Positions 7,316 to 13,718 of a stretch of DNA of 16,540 bases are shown in pieces. This stretch comes from an uncultured Alphaproteobacteria bacterium (GTDB taxonomy: Bacteria; Pseudomonadota; Alphaproteobacteria; Reyranellales; Reyranellaceae). Location: contig CAIYWM010000628.1 of assembly GCA_903929895.1 (NCBI GenBank), forward strand, positions 1 through 16,540, written 5' to 3'. The notes beneath the pieces were generated by a model that had not been told where the DNA came from, did no database searches, and saw only the letters and a program-made list of their open reading frames with translations. Every line of letters starts with the position of its first letter. Positions within the stretch are counted from its first letter, which is position 1. The translations under genes and the position numbers were made by a program.

Positions 7316-8661
7316 CACAGCACCTCCTTCAGGCCGGCGATCAGCGGGTCCATGCCCGCGTCGGTCGCCGTTTCGGTCGCCGCCAGCAGCAGCAGGTTCG
7401 AGACCGAGGGATCGTTGGGGATCAGGCGCGACACCGGCAGGCCGCCCAGGATGCGCTTGGCCGCCAAGGCTTCGACCACTTCGGCCGCGGGCTTCGGCAG
7501 CTTCACGGTGAACTCGTTGAAGAAGCTGTCGTTCAGCACCGAGACGCCGGGAAGTGCAGCGACCCTGTCGGCAAGCTGCGAGGCCTTGGCGTGATTGAGT
7601 TCGGCCAGCCGCGTGAAGCCCGCCTCGCCCAGCAAAGTGAGATGCACCGTGAAGGCCAGCGCGCAGAGGCCGGCATTGGTGCAGATGTTGGAGGTCGCCT
7701 TCTCGCGCCGGATATGCTGCTCGCGCGTGGACAGCGTGAGCACGAAGCCGCGCTTGCCGTCGGCATCGACGGTCTCGCCGACGAGGCGTCCCGGCATCTG
7801 GCGCATGTACTTGTCGCGCGTCGCGAACAGGCCGACATAGGGACCGCCGAAACCCAGTCCGTTGCCGATCGACTGGCCTTCGCAGACCACGATGTCGGCG
7901 CCCATCTCGCCCGGCGGCATCAGCAGCCCCAGCGAAACGACTTCCGTCACCACGACGATCAGCAGCGCGCCGGCAGCGTGGCAGGCTTCCGCGAGCTTGG
8001 TGAAGTCACGGACATGGCCGAAGAAGCTCGGGTTCTGCACGACCACGCAGGACGTGTCGTGATCGACGGAGGCGATCAGGTCTTCCAGGCCCTCGGCATC
8101 CGTCTTCGAGAAGTTCGCCGTGAAGCCTTCCCACTTGGCCGTGGTCTCGATGATGCTGCGATACTGCGGATGCAGCCCGCCCGAAATCAGCGCCTTGTGG
8201 CGGCGCGTGACCCGGTTGGCCATCAGCACCGCCTCGGTCGTGCCGGTCGAGCCGTCGTACATCGAGGCATTGGCGACTTCCATGCCGGTGAGCAGGGTCA
8301 CCTGGGTCTGGAACTCGAACAGGTACTGCAGCGTGCCCTGGGTGATCTCGGGCTGATACGGCGTGTACGAGGTCAGGAACTCGCCGCGCTGGATCATGTA
8401 GTCGACGGTCGCCGGCACATGATGGCGGTAGGCGCCGGCGCCGATGAAGAACGGCGTGCTCGCGGGCGACAGGTTCCTGGCCGCGAAGCCCTGGAAGGCA
8501 CGCTCGACTTCGAGCTCGCCCTGGTGATCGGGCAGGCCGCCGACCTTGGCCGCCAGCCGCGCCGACGCCGGCACGTCGCGGAACAGTTCGTCGACCGACT
8601 TCGCGCCGATCACGCTCAGCATCTCGCGGCGGTCGGCGTCGGTGAGGGGGAGATAACGCAT
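7315..8661 (-). CDS. gcvPA: Glycine dehydrogenase (decarboxylating) subunit 1, P protein N-terminal half
   Basis: This 448-aa partner of GcvPB together with it replaces the single-chain P protein of E. coli. Family motifs are [10 protein letters not shown] (74-83), [12 protein letters not shown] (98-109), [10 protein letters not shown] (135-144), [10 protein letters not shown] and, near residue 320-345, a [19 protein letters not shown] segment. It has the aminotransferase fold but lacks the PLP lysine, which is in GcvPB, as normal for split enzymes. ATG at 8661 is preceded by AAGGAG about 10 nt upstream. It overlaps gcvPB by one base, so the two subunits are probably made in equal amounts by coupled translation. 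Unlike the other gcv junctions, its 144-bp gap to gcvH holds an inverted pair of palindromic repeats. Confidence 0.97.
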   Translation of the reverse strand: MRYLPLTDADRREMLSVIGAKSVDELFRDVPASARLAAKVGGLPDHQGELEVERAFQGFAARNLSPASTPFFIGAGAYRHHVPATVDYMIQRGEFLTSYTPYQPEITQGTLQYLFEFQTQVTLLTGMEVANASMYDGSTGTTEAVLMANRVTRRHKALISGGLHPQYRSIIETTAKWEGFTANFSKTDAEGLEDLIASVDHDTSCVVVQNPSFFGHVRDFTKLAEACHAAGALLIVVVTEVVSLGLLMPPGEMGADIVVCEGQSIGNGLGFGGPYVGLFATRDKYMRQMPGRLVGETVDADGKRGFVLTLSTREQHIRREKATSNICTNAGLCALAFTVHLTLLGEAGFTRLAELNHAKASQLADRVAALPGVSVLNDSFFNEFTVKLPKPAAEVVEALAAKRILGGLPVSRLIPNDPSVSNLLLLAATETATDAGMDPLIAGLKEVL

Positions 8662-8686
8662 CAGGCTCTTGCTCCTTGAGTAATGT

Positions 8687-8732
8687 CCTCATCCTGAGGA
8701 GCATCGCGCAGCGATGCGTCTCGAAGGATGGG
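8687..8732 (+). repeat. Palindromic intergenic repeat, copy 1
   Basis: The left arm CCTCATCCTGAGGA and right arm GTCTCGAAGGATGGG flank a variable central hairpin (ATCGC GCA GCGAT). Copy 2 lies 20 bp away in opposite orientation and copy 3 at 16470-16515. The arms are conserved while the central stem changes on both sides together, as in REP-like elements. It sits inside the gcv operon between gcvH and gcvPA. Confidence 0.85.
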
Positions 8733-8752
8733 AACGAGCACCGTGTCCCTGC

Positions 8753-8796
8753 CCCATCCTTCGAGACGTGCCCTGCGGGCACTCCTCAGGATGAGG
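8753..8796 (-). repeat. Palindromic intergenic repeat, copy 2 (inverted)
   Basis: Read on the minus strand it is CCTCATCCTGAGGA, a GTGCCC/GGGCAC central hairpin, then GTCTCGAAGGATGGG. It pairs with copy 1 across a 20-bp linker, so the gcv transcript could fold the two copies (8687-8796) into one long hairpin. It begins 10 nt after the gcvH stop. Confidence 0.85.
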
Positions 8797-8805
8797 TTCG
8801 GTTTG

Positions 8806-9183
8806 CTAGCCGAGGCTCTTCACGAAGGCTTCGTAGGCGGCCTCGTCCATCAGGCCGGCGAGTTCGCCCTTGTCGGCGAGCTTCAGCTTGAAGAACCAGC
8901 CCTTGCCCGTCGGCTCGACATTGACGTCGCCCGGCGTGTCGGCCAGCGCCGCATTGCTCTCCACGACCTCGCCGGAGGCCGGCGCGTAGATATCGGAAGC
9001 CGCCTTTACCGATTCGACGACGGCGCAGGCTTCGCCCTTGGCGACCGTGCGGCCGGCGGCCGGCACGTCGACGAACACGACGTCGCCGAGCTGCTCCTGG
9101 GCATACTGCGTGATGCCGATCGTGCCGACATCGCCCTCGACGCGGATCCACTCATGCTCTTCGGTATACTTGGTCTCGGCCAT
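8806..9183 (-). CDS. gcvH: Glycine cleavage system H protein
   Basis: This 125-aa lipoyl carrier shuttles the aminomethyl group from P to T protein and is then reoxidised by dihydrolipoyl dehydrogenase. The lipoylated lysine is K60 in [15 protein letters not shown], the usual motif. N-terminal [20 protein letters not shown] and C-terminal [10 protein letters not shown] also match the family, and length is normal. ATG at 9183 follows the gcvT stop by 9 nt, with an AGGAGA Shine-Dalgarno that overlaps the gcvT TAG, so expression is tied to gcvT. Downstream repeats may change the ratio of gcvT-gcvH to gcvPA-gcvPB mRNA; H is known to be needed in excess over P. Confidence 0.98.
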   Translation of the reverse strand: MAETKYTEEHEWIRVEGDVGTIGITQYAQEQLGDVVFVDVPAAGRTVAKGEACAVVESVKAASDIYAPASGEVVESNAALADTPGDVNVEPTGKGWFFKLKLADKGELAGLMDEAAYEAFVKSLG

Positions 9184-9192
9184 CTTGATCTC

Positions 9193-10314
9193 CTATCCGC
9201 GGTAGTAAGTGTGTTTGACGAAGGGCATGGGCACGATCTCGGCCGGCACGGGCTTGCCGCGCACCATCAGATCGACCTTGGTTCCGTTGGCTGACTGGCT
9301 GCGCTCGACGTAGCCCATGGCAATGGCGCGCCCCAGCGTGGGCGAGAAGCCGCCCGAGGTGACGATGCCGACGGTCTTGCCGTCGATCACGATCTCCGCG
9401 CCCTCGCGCGCGATCGCCTTGCCTTCGGGCAGCAGGCCGACCCGCTTGCGCGTCGAGCCCTCGGCGATCTGCTTCTGGACGGTCGCGGCGCCGGGGAACC
9501 CGCCCTGCACGCGACGCTCCTTGCCGACGCTCCACAGCAGCACCGCTTCGACGGGCGTGGTGGTCGTGTCGATGTCGTGGCCATAGAGGCAGAGCCCGCC
9601 CTCGAGCCGGAGCGAATCGCGGGCGCCCAGTCCGATCGGCTTGACCTCGGGATGGCTGAGCAGCTTGCGCGCGATGGCGTCGGTCTGCTCGGCCGGCGTC
9701 GAGATCTCATAGCCGTCGCCGCCGGTGTAGCCCGAGCGCGTGACGTAACAGCGCGCGCCGTCGATCTCGACATAGGCGCCGGTCATGAACTTCATGGTGG
9801 CGACCTGCGGCACCAGCCGCGACAGCACCGTCGACGCCTGCGGTCCCTGCAGTGCCAGAAGTCCGCGTGAAAACATCGGCTCGACCTCGCAGGTCGCCGA
9901 GAGATGCTTCTGCATGTGCGCCAGATCGGCGTCCTTGCAGGCGGCATTGATGACCACCAGCAGGTGATCGCCCGCGTTGGTCACCATCAGATCGTCGAGG
10001 ATGCCGCCGGCGTCGTTGGTGAACTGGGTGTAGCGCTGCTGGCCCGGCTGCAGGCCAGCGATGTCGCCCGGCACCAGGGTCTCCATCGCCTTCGCCGCGT
10101 TCTGGCCGGGCTTCGCGGTGAGCCGCACCTGGCCCATGTGCGAGACGTCGAACAGGCCGCAGGCGGTGCGGGTGTGAGCGTGTTCGACCAGGATGCCGGT
10201 CGGGTACTGGACCGGCATCTCGTAGCCGGCGAACGGCACCAGGCGCGCGCCCAGCTCGCGATGAAGATCGTAAAGCGGCGTGCGCTTCAGGGGGCCGGCG
10301 GTGGGTTCGGTCAA
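9193..10314 (-). CDS. gcvT: Aminomethyltransferase (glycine cleavage T protein)
   Basis: GcvT takes the aminomethyl group from lipoyl-GcvH and makes methylene-tetrahydrofolate and ammonia. Motifs are LKRTPLYDLHRELGARLVPF, GLFDVSHMGQ, the NDAGGILDDLMV segment with the catalytic Asp region (about 100-111), SRGLLALQGPQA, RSGYTGGDGYEI, LGARDSLRLEGGLCLYGHDI and a C-terminal barrel (SGGFSPTLGRAIAMGYV). The preferred start is TTG at 10314 (373 aa), because GGAG lies six nt before it and the protein then begins MTEPTAGPLKRTPLY like its relatives. A longer reading from another TTG (10371) lacks a Shine-Dalgarno and adds an unrelated-looking leader. It is the first gene of the operon, about 80 nt downstream of a tandem glycine riboswitch. 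Confidence 0.95.
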   Translation of the reverse strand: MTEPTAGPLKRTPLYDLHRELGARLVPFAGYEMPVQYPTGILVEHAHTRTACGLFDVSHMGQVRLTAKPGQNAAKAMETLVPGDIAGLQPGQQRYTQFTNDAGGILDDLMVTNAGDHLLVVINAACKDADLAHMQKHLSATCEVEPMFSRGLLALQGPQASTVLSRLVPQVATMKFMTGAYVEIDGARCYVTRSGYTGGDGYEISTPAEQTDAIARKLLSHPEVKPIGLGARDSLRLEGGLCLYGHDIDTTTTPVEAVLLWSVGKERRVQGGFPGAATVQKQIAEGSTRKRVGLLPEGKAIAREGAEIVIDGKTVGIVTSGGFSPTLGRAIAMGYVERSQSANGTKVDLMVRGKPVPAEIVPMPFVKHTYYRG

Positions 10315-10393
10315 AAGAGTCTCCGTCGAAGTCGCGTTGAACGCGACCGGAGTCGCGCCTTCACGACGCAAGGACTGCGCCGTTCGCGACCCC

Positions 10394-10585
10394 CTCTGTC
10401 CGGAGACCTGAAAGATTCGCCGAGCCTCAAGTGAGGCAAATCCGGCTTACTTCGTCGGTGGGCGTGCGCCGAATGGGGCGTCCGCCACTTTCCAGAGACC
10501 CATCCTCCTGCGGTCCGTTTGCCTGAGAGTTTCCGGGGCCGGTTGCTCCTTCGGCGCCATCCTCGCGGATGGGCTCTCCCACAGG
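10394..10585 (-). ncRNA. Tandem glycine riboswitch upstream of gcvT
   Basis: On the minus strand, aptamer 1 spans 10585-10507. Its P1 is CCTGTGG / CCGCAGG, followed by GAGAG, a CCATCC-GCGA-GGATGG hairpin, CGCCGAAGGAGCAA and CTCTCAGGCAAACGGAC. Aptamer 2 spans about 10497-10394. Its P1 is CTCTG / CAGAG, with GGAAAG, CACCGACGAAGTAAGC and AATCTTTCAGG pairing with AAAG, then GGACAGAG. The linker is about 9 nt. Both match the known glycine aptamer core and lie directly before gcvT, the usual place. Aptamer 2 is atypical: the usual A-rich stretch after CAGG is TCTCC. That stretch is complementary to the gcvT ribosome-binding site. A 7-bp hairpin (10331-10347) separates aptamer 2 from the Shine-Dalgarno, and no terminator with a T run is seen, so translational control is favoured. 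Confidence 0.93.
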
Positions 10586-10603
10586 GATCGTCTGGGTGAA
10601 CCG

Positions 10604-10632
10604 ACCATAGGCAGGGCCCTCATCGGCGTCCA
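10604..10632 (-). promoter_or_regulatory. Predicted promoter of the gcv operon
   Basis: On the minus strand, TGGACG (10632-10627) is followed after 17 nt by TATGGT (10609-10604), each matching four of six consensus bases. Transcription would start about 10-12 nt before the first riboswitch stem. The position is right and the boxes are only moderate. Confidence 0.45.
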
Positions 10633-10683
10633 CGCACAAAGCCGGCGACCACGCTGAAATCGCGGGAAAAGAGAACGCACCAC

Positions 10684-10712
10684 TTGAAATTGAGTGAACA
10701 CTCACATATTTT
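10684..10712 (+). promoter_or_regulatory. Predicted promoter of the small ORF/tetR transcript
   Basis: TTGAAA (10684-10689) and TATTTT (10707-10712) are 17 nt apart. The local sequence is unusually AT-rich for this genome. The palindrome at 10691-10704 fills the spacer and the one at 10714-10727 covers the expected start point, so bound repressor would block polymerase. Confidence 0.55.
10691..10704. promoter_or_regulatory. Palindromic operator 1 (likely TetR-family site)
   Basis: TGAGTGAACACTCA is a palindrome: six-base arms TGAGTG and CACTCA around AA. It lies between the -35 and -10 boxes of the predicted promoter upstream of the TetR-type regulator. It shares its layout with sites at 10714 and 10874. 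Confidence 0.6.
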
Positions 10713-10713
10713 A

Positions 10714-10727
10714 TGAGCGCTTACTCA
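10714..10727. promoter_or_regulatory. Palindromic operator 2
   Basis: TGAGCGCTTACTCA keeps the TGAGYG-N2-YRCTCA pattern of operator 1, 23 bp downstream centre to centre, just after the -10 box. About two helical turns separate the sites, which would allow two dimers to bind on the same face. Confidence 0.55.
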
Positions 10728-10742
10728 CTTATGGAGGTTGGC

Positions 10743-10934
10743 ATGTTCATCCGCCGGTCATTCGACGAATTCTCCAAGCTTCACACCGACGCAGCCCCAC
10801 AGGACGCGCGGCCCGACTGGGTGATCGACTGGCGCTGGCTGTCGACGGAAAGCGAGAGTCCCTCTTTTCCGAGTGAGCGCTCCCTCATAGGATGCGGGGC
10901 ATGGGCAAAGCCGAAGAGACGAAAGCCCGCGTAG
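10743..10934 (+). CDS. Small hypothetical protein, leader ORF of tetR
   Basis: The product is 63 aa and I do not recognise it. ATG at 10743 has a good Shine-Dalgarno, GGAGG (10733-10737), 5 nt upstream, and lies just downstream of the predicted promoter and operators. The sequence starts MFIRRSFDEFSKLHTDAAPQ, has a Trp/Asp-rich middle (DWVIDWRWLSTESES) and a basic end (WAKPKRRKPA). There is no signal peptide or membrane segment. The 3' end overlaps the tetR start by 34 nt in a different frame and contains the third operator-like site, so translation of this ORF could affect tetR translation. The ribosome-binding site and promoter support it; the lack of a recognisable family argues for caution. 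It could be a true small protein or only a leader. Confidence 0.45.
   Translation: MFIRRSFDEFSKLHTDAAPQDARPDWVIDWRWLSTESESPSFPSERSLIGCGAWAKPKRRKPA
10874..10887. promoter_or_regulatory. Operator-like site 3 before tetR
   Basis: TGAGCGCTCCCTCA repeats operators 1 and 2 with one weaker base in the right arm. It is inside the small ORF and ends 13 nt before the preferred tetR ATG, where a bound protein would act as a roadblock. The imperfect arm makes it less certain. Confidence 0.4.
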
Positions 10935-11476
10935 AGCGCGCGGCCCTCACTCTTTTCGTGGCGCGCGGCGTCGCGGAAACCACGACCCGGGAAATCGCCA
11001 TGGCGGCGTCGATCGCCGAGGGCACGATCTACCGCTACTTCCCCAGCAAGGAGCAGCTCGCCCTCGACATCTTCCTCGGCCATCACCGCGCGCTGGCCGA
11101 GGCGCTGGCCGAGGCGCAGCGGCCCGTCACGGGCCTGCGGGACAAGATCGAGGCGATCGTCCGCTGCTACTGCGAATGGGCGGACCGGGACTGGTCCCTG
11201 TTCGCCTACCACCTGCTCACCCAGCACCTTTTCCTCGCAATGGTCCCCGACGGCACGCCCAACCCGGTCGACGTGGTGCGCGCGGTCATCGTGAACGCCA
11301 TGACGGCCGGCGAGATCCCGGCGCGAGACCCCGACCTCGCCGCCGCCTCGGCCATCGGCACCGTGATGCAGCCCGCGACCTACAAGGTCTACGGCCGCTT
11401 CGAAGGCCCTCTTTCCGACCATGTGAGGTTCTTTGCCGATGCGGCATGGGCGGTGCTCGCCGTGCCCGGCCGCTAA
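10901..11476 (+). CDS. TetR/AcrR-family transcriptional regulator
   Basis: A 191-aa DNA-binding repressor-type protein. Residues about 5-50 form the TetR N-terminal domain: ARVERAALTLFVARGVAETT, then the helix-turn-helix TTREIAMAASIAEGTIYRYF (28-47) and PSKEQLA. The C-terminal ligand and dimer domain is helical (for example VTGLRDKIEAIVRCYCEWAD) and does not reveal the ligand. ATG 10901 is chosen because AGGA lies 8 nt upstream; ATG 10892 in the same frame is possible and adds three residues. Three TGAGYG-type palindromes in its own promoter region suggest autoregulation. The gcv promoter is about 60 bp from operator 1 on the other strand, so an effect on gcv is possible but not shown. The gene converges on the cyclotransferase-like gene with a 10-bp gap and no visible terminator. 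Confidence 0.92.
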   Translation: MGKAEETKARVERAALTLFVARGVAETTTREIAMAASIAEGTIYRYFPSKEQLALDIFLGHHRALAEALAEAQRPVTGLRDKIEAIVRCYCEWADRDWSLFAYHLLTQHLFLAMVPDGTPNPVDVVRAVIVNAMTAGEIPARDPDLAAASAIGTVMQPATYKVYGRFEGPLSDHVRFFADAAWAVLAVPGR

Positions 11477-11486
11477 GTCGGCGATA

Positions 11487-11831
11487 TCAGGCCGCGACGT
11501 AGACGAAGGCTTCGAGGCCGGACTTCAGGCGCACCGCGACGCGCTTGTAGTCCGACACTTCGTACGTGTCGGCAGCGGCAAGCTCGGCGGCGGTGATCCT
11601 CAGCACCACGCCCGGCACCTCGTCTTCGGCACGGCCGGAAGCCTGCGCGATCAGATGATGCGTCTTGCCGCTGGTCTTCACGACCTCGGCGTCCCGGATC
11701 TCGAGCAGCGACGTTGCATAGCCCGGCAGGGCATCGGCATGACCTTCGAGTCGCCGGCCGAAGGTCGCGAGTTGCACGTCTTCCTGCTGCAGCGTGCCGT
11801 AGGAGAACAGCCAGACGTCGGCCGCCGTCAC
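11487..11831 (-). CDS. Gamma-glutamylcyclotransferase-like (AIG2/GGCT fold) protein
   Basis: A 114-aa cytoplasmic protein of the GGCT superfamily, whose members release 5-oxoproline from gamma-glutamyl amines or peptides. The substrate-binding YGTL motif is at residues 11-14 (WLFSYGTLQQ), followed by a GRRLEGHADALPGY strand-turn region. The expected catalytic Glu is E91 in DTYEVSDYKRV, matching the family pattern D-x-x-E then Y-x-R. Length is right for bacterial members. The start is GTG 11831, one nt after the stop of the FeS protein, so translation is probably coupled. It is the last gene of the CDGSH-lipoprotein-FeS-GGCT set. The substrate is not deducible; a link to glutathione is inference from the family and redox neighbours. 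Confidence 0.82.
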   Translation of the reverse strand: MTAADVWLFSYGTLQQEDVQLATFGRRLEGHADALPGYATSLLEIRDAEVVKTSGKTHHLIAQASGRAEDEVPGVVLRITAAELAAADTYEVSDYKRVAVRLKSGLEAFVYVAA

Positions 11832-11832
11832 G

Positions 11833-13185
11833 TCAGAGGCGGTCCTCGCGGGCCAGCGCGCCGAAGGCTTCGGCGAAGGCCTCGCGCGGGCCGCCGATGC
11901 CGGTCTCGTTGAAGATGTCGGCGGTGAGCGACTTCACGGCGTTCTCGTCGATGCGCACGCCGTTGTTCTCGAGGAAGCCGCGCGCGGCCTTCACGGCCTC
12001 GTCCATCGCGCCGCCCTGCTTGTAGAGCTGGTAGTAGTCGGGATGGCCGCCGCGGCCCAGCGCCTCGGCCAGCACGTCGGTGAAGTTCACGACCTTCAGC
12101 GACGGATAGATCGCCTCGGCGCCGGAGAGCGAGCGATGGCAGGAATGATACATGGTGACGATGGTGTCGGCGCCGGCATCGACGGCACCCATGACCAGGT
12201 CGCGATGGATCGCCTGCTCGCGCGCCTTGAACTTCGCAGCCTGACCGCCGCAGGCATAGGAGAAGCCGGAATCCTGCGGCAACTCGACCAGTTCGAGGTT
12301 GGGCACGGCGCGCAGCAGGGTGCGGATGCTCTCGACCGTGGCGCCGATGCCCTGATGCTCGTGGATCACGACGCGGCGCTTCGGCTGGTCCGCCGTGAAG
12401 CGCGCCTTCAGGGCTTCCAAATTGGCGGCAAGGAACTCGCTCACGTGGCCCAGGTCGAACGACGGTTCCTCGACGTCCTTTTCCAGCTCGTCGAAATTCT
12501 TGGTGCAGGTCGGGCACCAGGTCAGCACCTTGGAGGCGCCGGACTGGCCGAAGCGCTGGAAGGTGCGATGGCCCATGCGTTCGTAAGTGGGAAGGTCAGC
12601 TTCCTGGAACTGGTAGACGCCGCAGCAATGGGCGGTGCCGCCGACCACGTCGAAGTCGAGCTCCAGCGCGTCGAGGATGTCCATGACGTTCAGCACGATG
12701 TGCGGCGTGCGCAGCACGTTGCAGCCCGTGTAGAACAGCACGTCGGCGGTGCGCCGCTCGGCCGGCGCCAGGATCTTCTTCAGCGTCTCGGACGGCAGCT
12801 GCATGCTGGCCAGCAGCCGGACGGCCTGCGCCATGTGGCGGAAGCGTCCGGCGGCATTGGCCGCGCCTTCCTGCACCGGGCGCGCCGCCTGCAGCGACTT
12901 CATCTTGGCGATGGTCACCCACTGGCGGACGTTGATGCCCTCGGGACAGGCGGCGCTGCACTGGGCGCTGCCGTCACAGGCGCCGAGCCACTGGTCGAGC
13001 AGCGGCGCCGCGGCCCCGCCCTCGCGCGTGAGCGAGAGGAGTTCGCCGACACGCTGGACCGCCCCGCCGGCGTCGAGCCCGCTCTCGCGGGCCGTCGGAC
13101 AGGCCTCGAAGCACTTGCCGCAGGTGGTGCAGCGATCGGCCGCCGCAGCGGCCAATGCTTCCAGCCTGTCGGCATAGGCGCTCAT
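11833..13185 (-). CDS. FeS-cluster and CCG-domain (HdrD/GlpC/GlcF-like) oxidoreductase subunit
   Basis: A 450-aa protein with ATG 13185, overlapping the lipoprotein stop as TGATG. The N-terminal ferredoxin-like part has one complete [4Fe-4S] motif, C19-x2-C22-x2-C25-x3-C29-P, and a second motif C70-x5-C76-x3-C80-P, where position 73, usually Cys, is Ser. Two CCG domains follow: YTGC155, HCC187-188-G and WC224-P-T-C227; then ACGG (C312) and YHSC349H. This is the layout of HdrD, GlpC and GlcF-type subunits that pass electrons between a flavoprotein and quinone or a thiol/disulfide site. No membrane segment is visible and no flavoprotein partner is in the window, so the electron donor and acceptor are unknown. 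A longer in-frame reading upstream (to 13506) would run through the lipoprotein gene and is rejected. Confidence 0.87.
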   Translation of the reverse strand: MSAYADRLEALAAAAADRCTTCGKCFEACPTARESGLDAGGAVQRVGELLSLTREGGAAAPLLDQWLGACDGSAQCSAACPEGINVRQWVTIAKMKSLQAARPVQEGAANAAGRFRHMAQAVRLLASMQLPSETLKKILAPAERRTADVLFYTGCNVLRTPHIVLNVMDILDALELDFDVVGGTAHCCGVYQFQEADLPTYERMGHRTFQRFGQSGASKVLTWCPTCTKNFDELEKDVEEPSFDLGHVSEFLAANLEALKARFTADQPKRRVVIHEHQGIGATVESIRTLLRAVPNLELVELPQDSGFSYACGGQAAKFKAREQAIHRDLVMGAVDAGADTIVTMYHSCHRSLSGAEAIYPSLKVVNFTDVLAEALGRGGHPDYYQLYKQGGAMDEAVKAARGFLENNGVRIDENAVKSLTADIFNETGIGGPREAFAEAFGALAREDRL

Positions 13186-13718
13186 CAGCGCTGGCCCTGC
13201 CGCCAGTTGTACTCGAGCTCTTCCATCGTCGGTTTGAGTCCGACGGCGATGCGATAGCTGCCGAGCTCGGAAATCTGGTTGAACGGCAGGGTGAGGTTGA
13301 GCTCCTCCTGCGACTGGCCGCGCGGGTTGGCGCTCGACAGTTTGAAATCGGCGGTGAAGTTCTGGCCCTGGACGACCTGGCCCGAGGCGCCGATGACGCG
13401 AACGAAGTACGGCACCCGCGTCTGACCGGGGACGACCGAGGGGCCGGCGCTGACCGCCACGCGCATGATCAGGGTCACGTCCATCTGATTGCGCCGCAGC
13501 GAGCACTTCGTTCCGGCGCCGGTCAGCACCGCTTCATATTCGACATCGCGCGGATCGCGGCCCGGCCCGTCCCTGAAATGCGTCAACCGCCCCGCGTCCT
13601 GGACCGTGAAGGGCGCCGGACAGTAGGCCGTCGCGGAGTCCTCGGACTTGCCGCCACAGGCTGAGAGAAGAAGCGCCAGCGCGACAGGCGCGGCGCAGAG
13701 ATACGATTTCAGGGTCAT
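13185..13718 (-). CDS. Putative lipoprotein of unknown function
   Basis: A 177-aa protein starting at ATG 13718 in an ATGA overlap with the CDGSH gene. The N terminus [20 protein letters not shown] followed by C21 is a classic lipoprotein signal with lipobox LLSAC, so it should be lipid-anchored at the membrane facing the periplasm. The mature part starts [20 protein letters not shown], has cysteines at about 33 and 72 that could form a disulfide, and a beta-rich body ([30 protein letters not shown]) like an immunoglobulin-type fold. I do not recognise a named family. It ends in TGATG with the FeS protein start. The close overlaps on both sides imply one transcript, although its periplasmic location differs from that of its cytoplasmic neighbours. 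Confidence 0.85.
   Translation of the reverse strand: MTLKSYLCAAPVALALLLSACGGKSEDSATAYCPAPFTVQDAGRLTHFRDGPGRDPRDVEYEAVLTGAGTKCSLRRNQMDVTLIMRVAVSAGPSVVPGQTRVPYFVRVIGASGQVVQGQNFTADFKLSSANPRGQSQEELNLTLPFNQISELGSYRIAVGLKPTMEELEYNWRQGQR

Noticed and set aside
5963..7594. Long plus-strand open frame (543 codons) opposite gcvPB and the end of gcvPA
   Set aside because: It is antisense to unmistakable glycine decarboxylase genes, His/Arg/Gln-rich with no family resemblance, and a known effect of GC-rich third positions. Similar antisense frames at 704-2923 (minus), 7591-8679 (plus), 12043-13257 (plus) and 15001-16209 (minus) were rejected for the same reason.
8687..8796. Repeat pair as CRISPR or insertion-sequence ends
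   Set aside because: Only two inverted copies, no regular spacers, no cas or transposase gene, and the same unit occurs at 16470; it fits REP-like palindromic repeats.
10315..10371. Longer gcvT beginning at TTG 10371
   Set aside because: No Shine-Dalgarno, no similarity of the extra 19 residues to T proteins, and it would translate the riboswitch expression region. TTG 10314 has GGAG at the right distance.
10427..10705. 92-codon minus-strand open frame upstream of gcvT
   Set aside because: It lies over the two glycine aptamers, whose structure explains the sequence; no homology or ribosome-binding site.
13186..13506. Upstream extension of the FeS/CCG protein to 13506
   Set aside because: It would overlap almost the whole lipoprotein gene; the ATG at 13185 in a TGATG overlap precedes the ferredoxin motif naturally.
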